From contig NC_088171.1 of the NCBI RefSeq assembly GCF_028769735.1, positions 69,395,216 through 69,459,215 on the forward strand: 64,000 bases of DNA, given 5' to 3'. This stretch comes from Zonotrichia leucophrys gambelii. Its lineage: Eukaryota > Chordata > Aves > Passeriformes > Passerellidae. The notes under the pieces are model-generated. The model worked only from the letters and a program-made list of their open reading frames with translations. It was not told the DNA's origin and did not search any database. The first letter of the stretch is position 1, and each line of letters starts with the position of its first letter. A program made the translations under genes and the position numbers. Below, piece after piece: positions 63,401 to 64,000 of the stretch.

Positions 63401-64000
63401 AGATATATGAAGGGTAATACTGAGACTCTAAATTTTTGCCCTCAAAAAAACGTATCTTTAGAAAATAAATTAGATTTTAGAAATCTTCCCAAAGCAAGAG
63501 AGTTAAAAAATATCTAAATCAAAACAAACTAGCTCAGAAAATTTAAATCATATTGGAAGACAGACAAAATGTATTCCCTTAAGTCACTTTTCATCTGTGA
63601 CAGTTGTATGCTCAGCATCAAATAACAGAAGTTTGCAGAACAATGGCTATGTCCCTAAGAGTCTGTGCTGAAACAATTGTTCAGCTTTCAAATCTAAACT
63701 ACTACTCACTTCAGCTTTGTGAAATCCATATAAAATCTAGTTGCACTTTTTAAAGGAGAAAATAAGACAAAAAATTCACCCTTAGGTGTGTAATGGCAAA
63801 AAAGTGCCATCACATCATCTTGCACAATCACTGTCTAGCCAGATTATATTTTTAATGTATTGTTCTTTTGTTTAAAAGCTTGAATTTGATAACTGCATAA
63901 TGAACAATTAATGGGGGGTTTGTTTGCTTGGGGGTTTTTGTTCGGTGGTTTGTTGTTGTTGATTCTTTAAAATCTGCATCTGAGCTGTTTCTCTAGAACA
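54480..64000 (-). other. EXOC2: Part of the EXOC2 intron upstream of the first visible exon
   Basis: A phase-1 intron that continues past the window. It contains 16-base A runs near 56133-56148 and 60295-60310, a small CTAT repeat near 56375, a GGA run near 61362-61376, and a G/T-rich tract at 63911-63965. The expected preceding Sec5 exon (human KGGLSTFFEAQDALS) was sought and not found. No other gene is supported. Confidence 0.8.

Noticed and set aside
1..64000. Nested HUS1B retrogene, CRISPR array, bacterial operon, tRNA or rRNA genes
   Set aside because: In human, HUS1B lies within the EXOC2 locus, but no open frame of about 280 residues exists here. No CRISPR-like array, prokaryotic gene packing, polymerase III box B motif or rRNA sequence was seen by eye.

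Overview
The window is vertebrate nuclear DNA, almost certainly from a bird. It is AT-rich, has no prokaryote-style gene packing, and nearly all of it is intron. One protein-coding gene is present, on the minus strand: the middle of EXOC2, which encodes exocyst complex component 2 (Sec5). I recognised 17 consecutive exons from their translations. They run from 54479 down to 12009 and correspond to about residues 221-794 of the 924-residue human protein. All splice phases chain correctly, giving 1722 coding bases with no stop or frameshift, so the gene looks intact. The first exons (TIG/IPT Ral-binding domain and following segment) lie beyond 64000. The exons for the last ~130 residues lie before base 1.

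Layout: 54480-64000 is part of the intron upstream of the first visible exon. Exons at 54.4, 50.4, 50.2, 49.6 and 46.5 kb encode the N-terminal part of the rod. An 11.6 kb intron (34.9-46.5 kb) holds an old CR1 LINE fragment, an ATT microsatellite and a small CpG-rich patch. Exons at 34.8, 31.5, 28.1, 27.7, 24.6, 21.5, 19.0, 18.0, 17.1, 16.1, 14.1 and 12.1 kb continue the protein. Bases 1-12008 are the start of a large phase-1 intron containing a solitary retroviral LTR in the opposite orientation (about 9918-10473). The CR1 fragment, and an LTR type I associate with neoavian birds, are the evidence for the host group. Species cannot be determined.

I found no previously undescribed system. 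The points most worth checking are: a GC-AG intron forced by reading frame (donor at 46500-46501), two 118/121 identical copies of a 121-bp segment 5.4 kb apart, each just 3' of an exon, several perfect intronic hairpins, an ATT repeat bracketed by 13-bp direct repeats, and a one-residue insertion relative to human in exon 28112-28180. Almost all other open frames in the window are chance frames in intron sequence.
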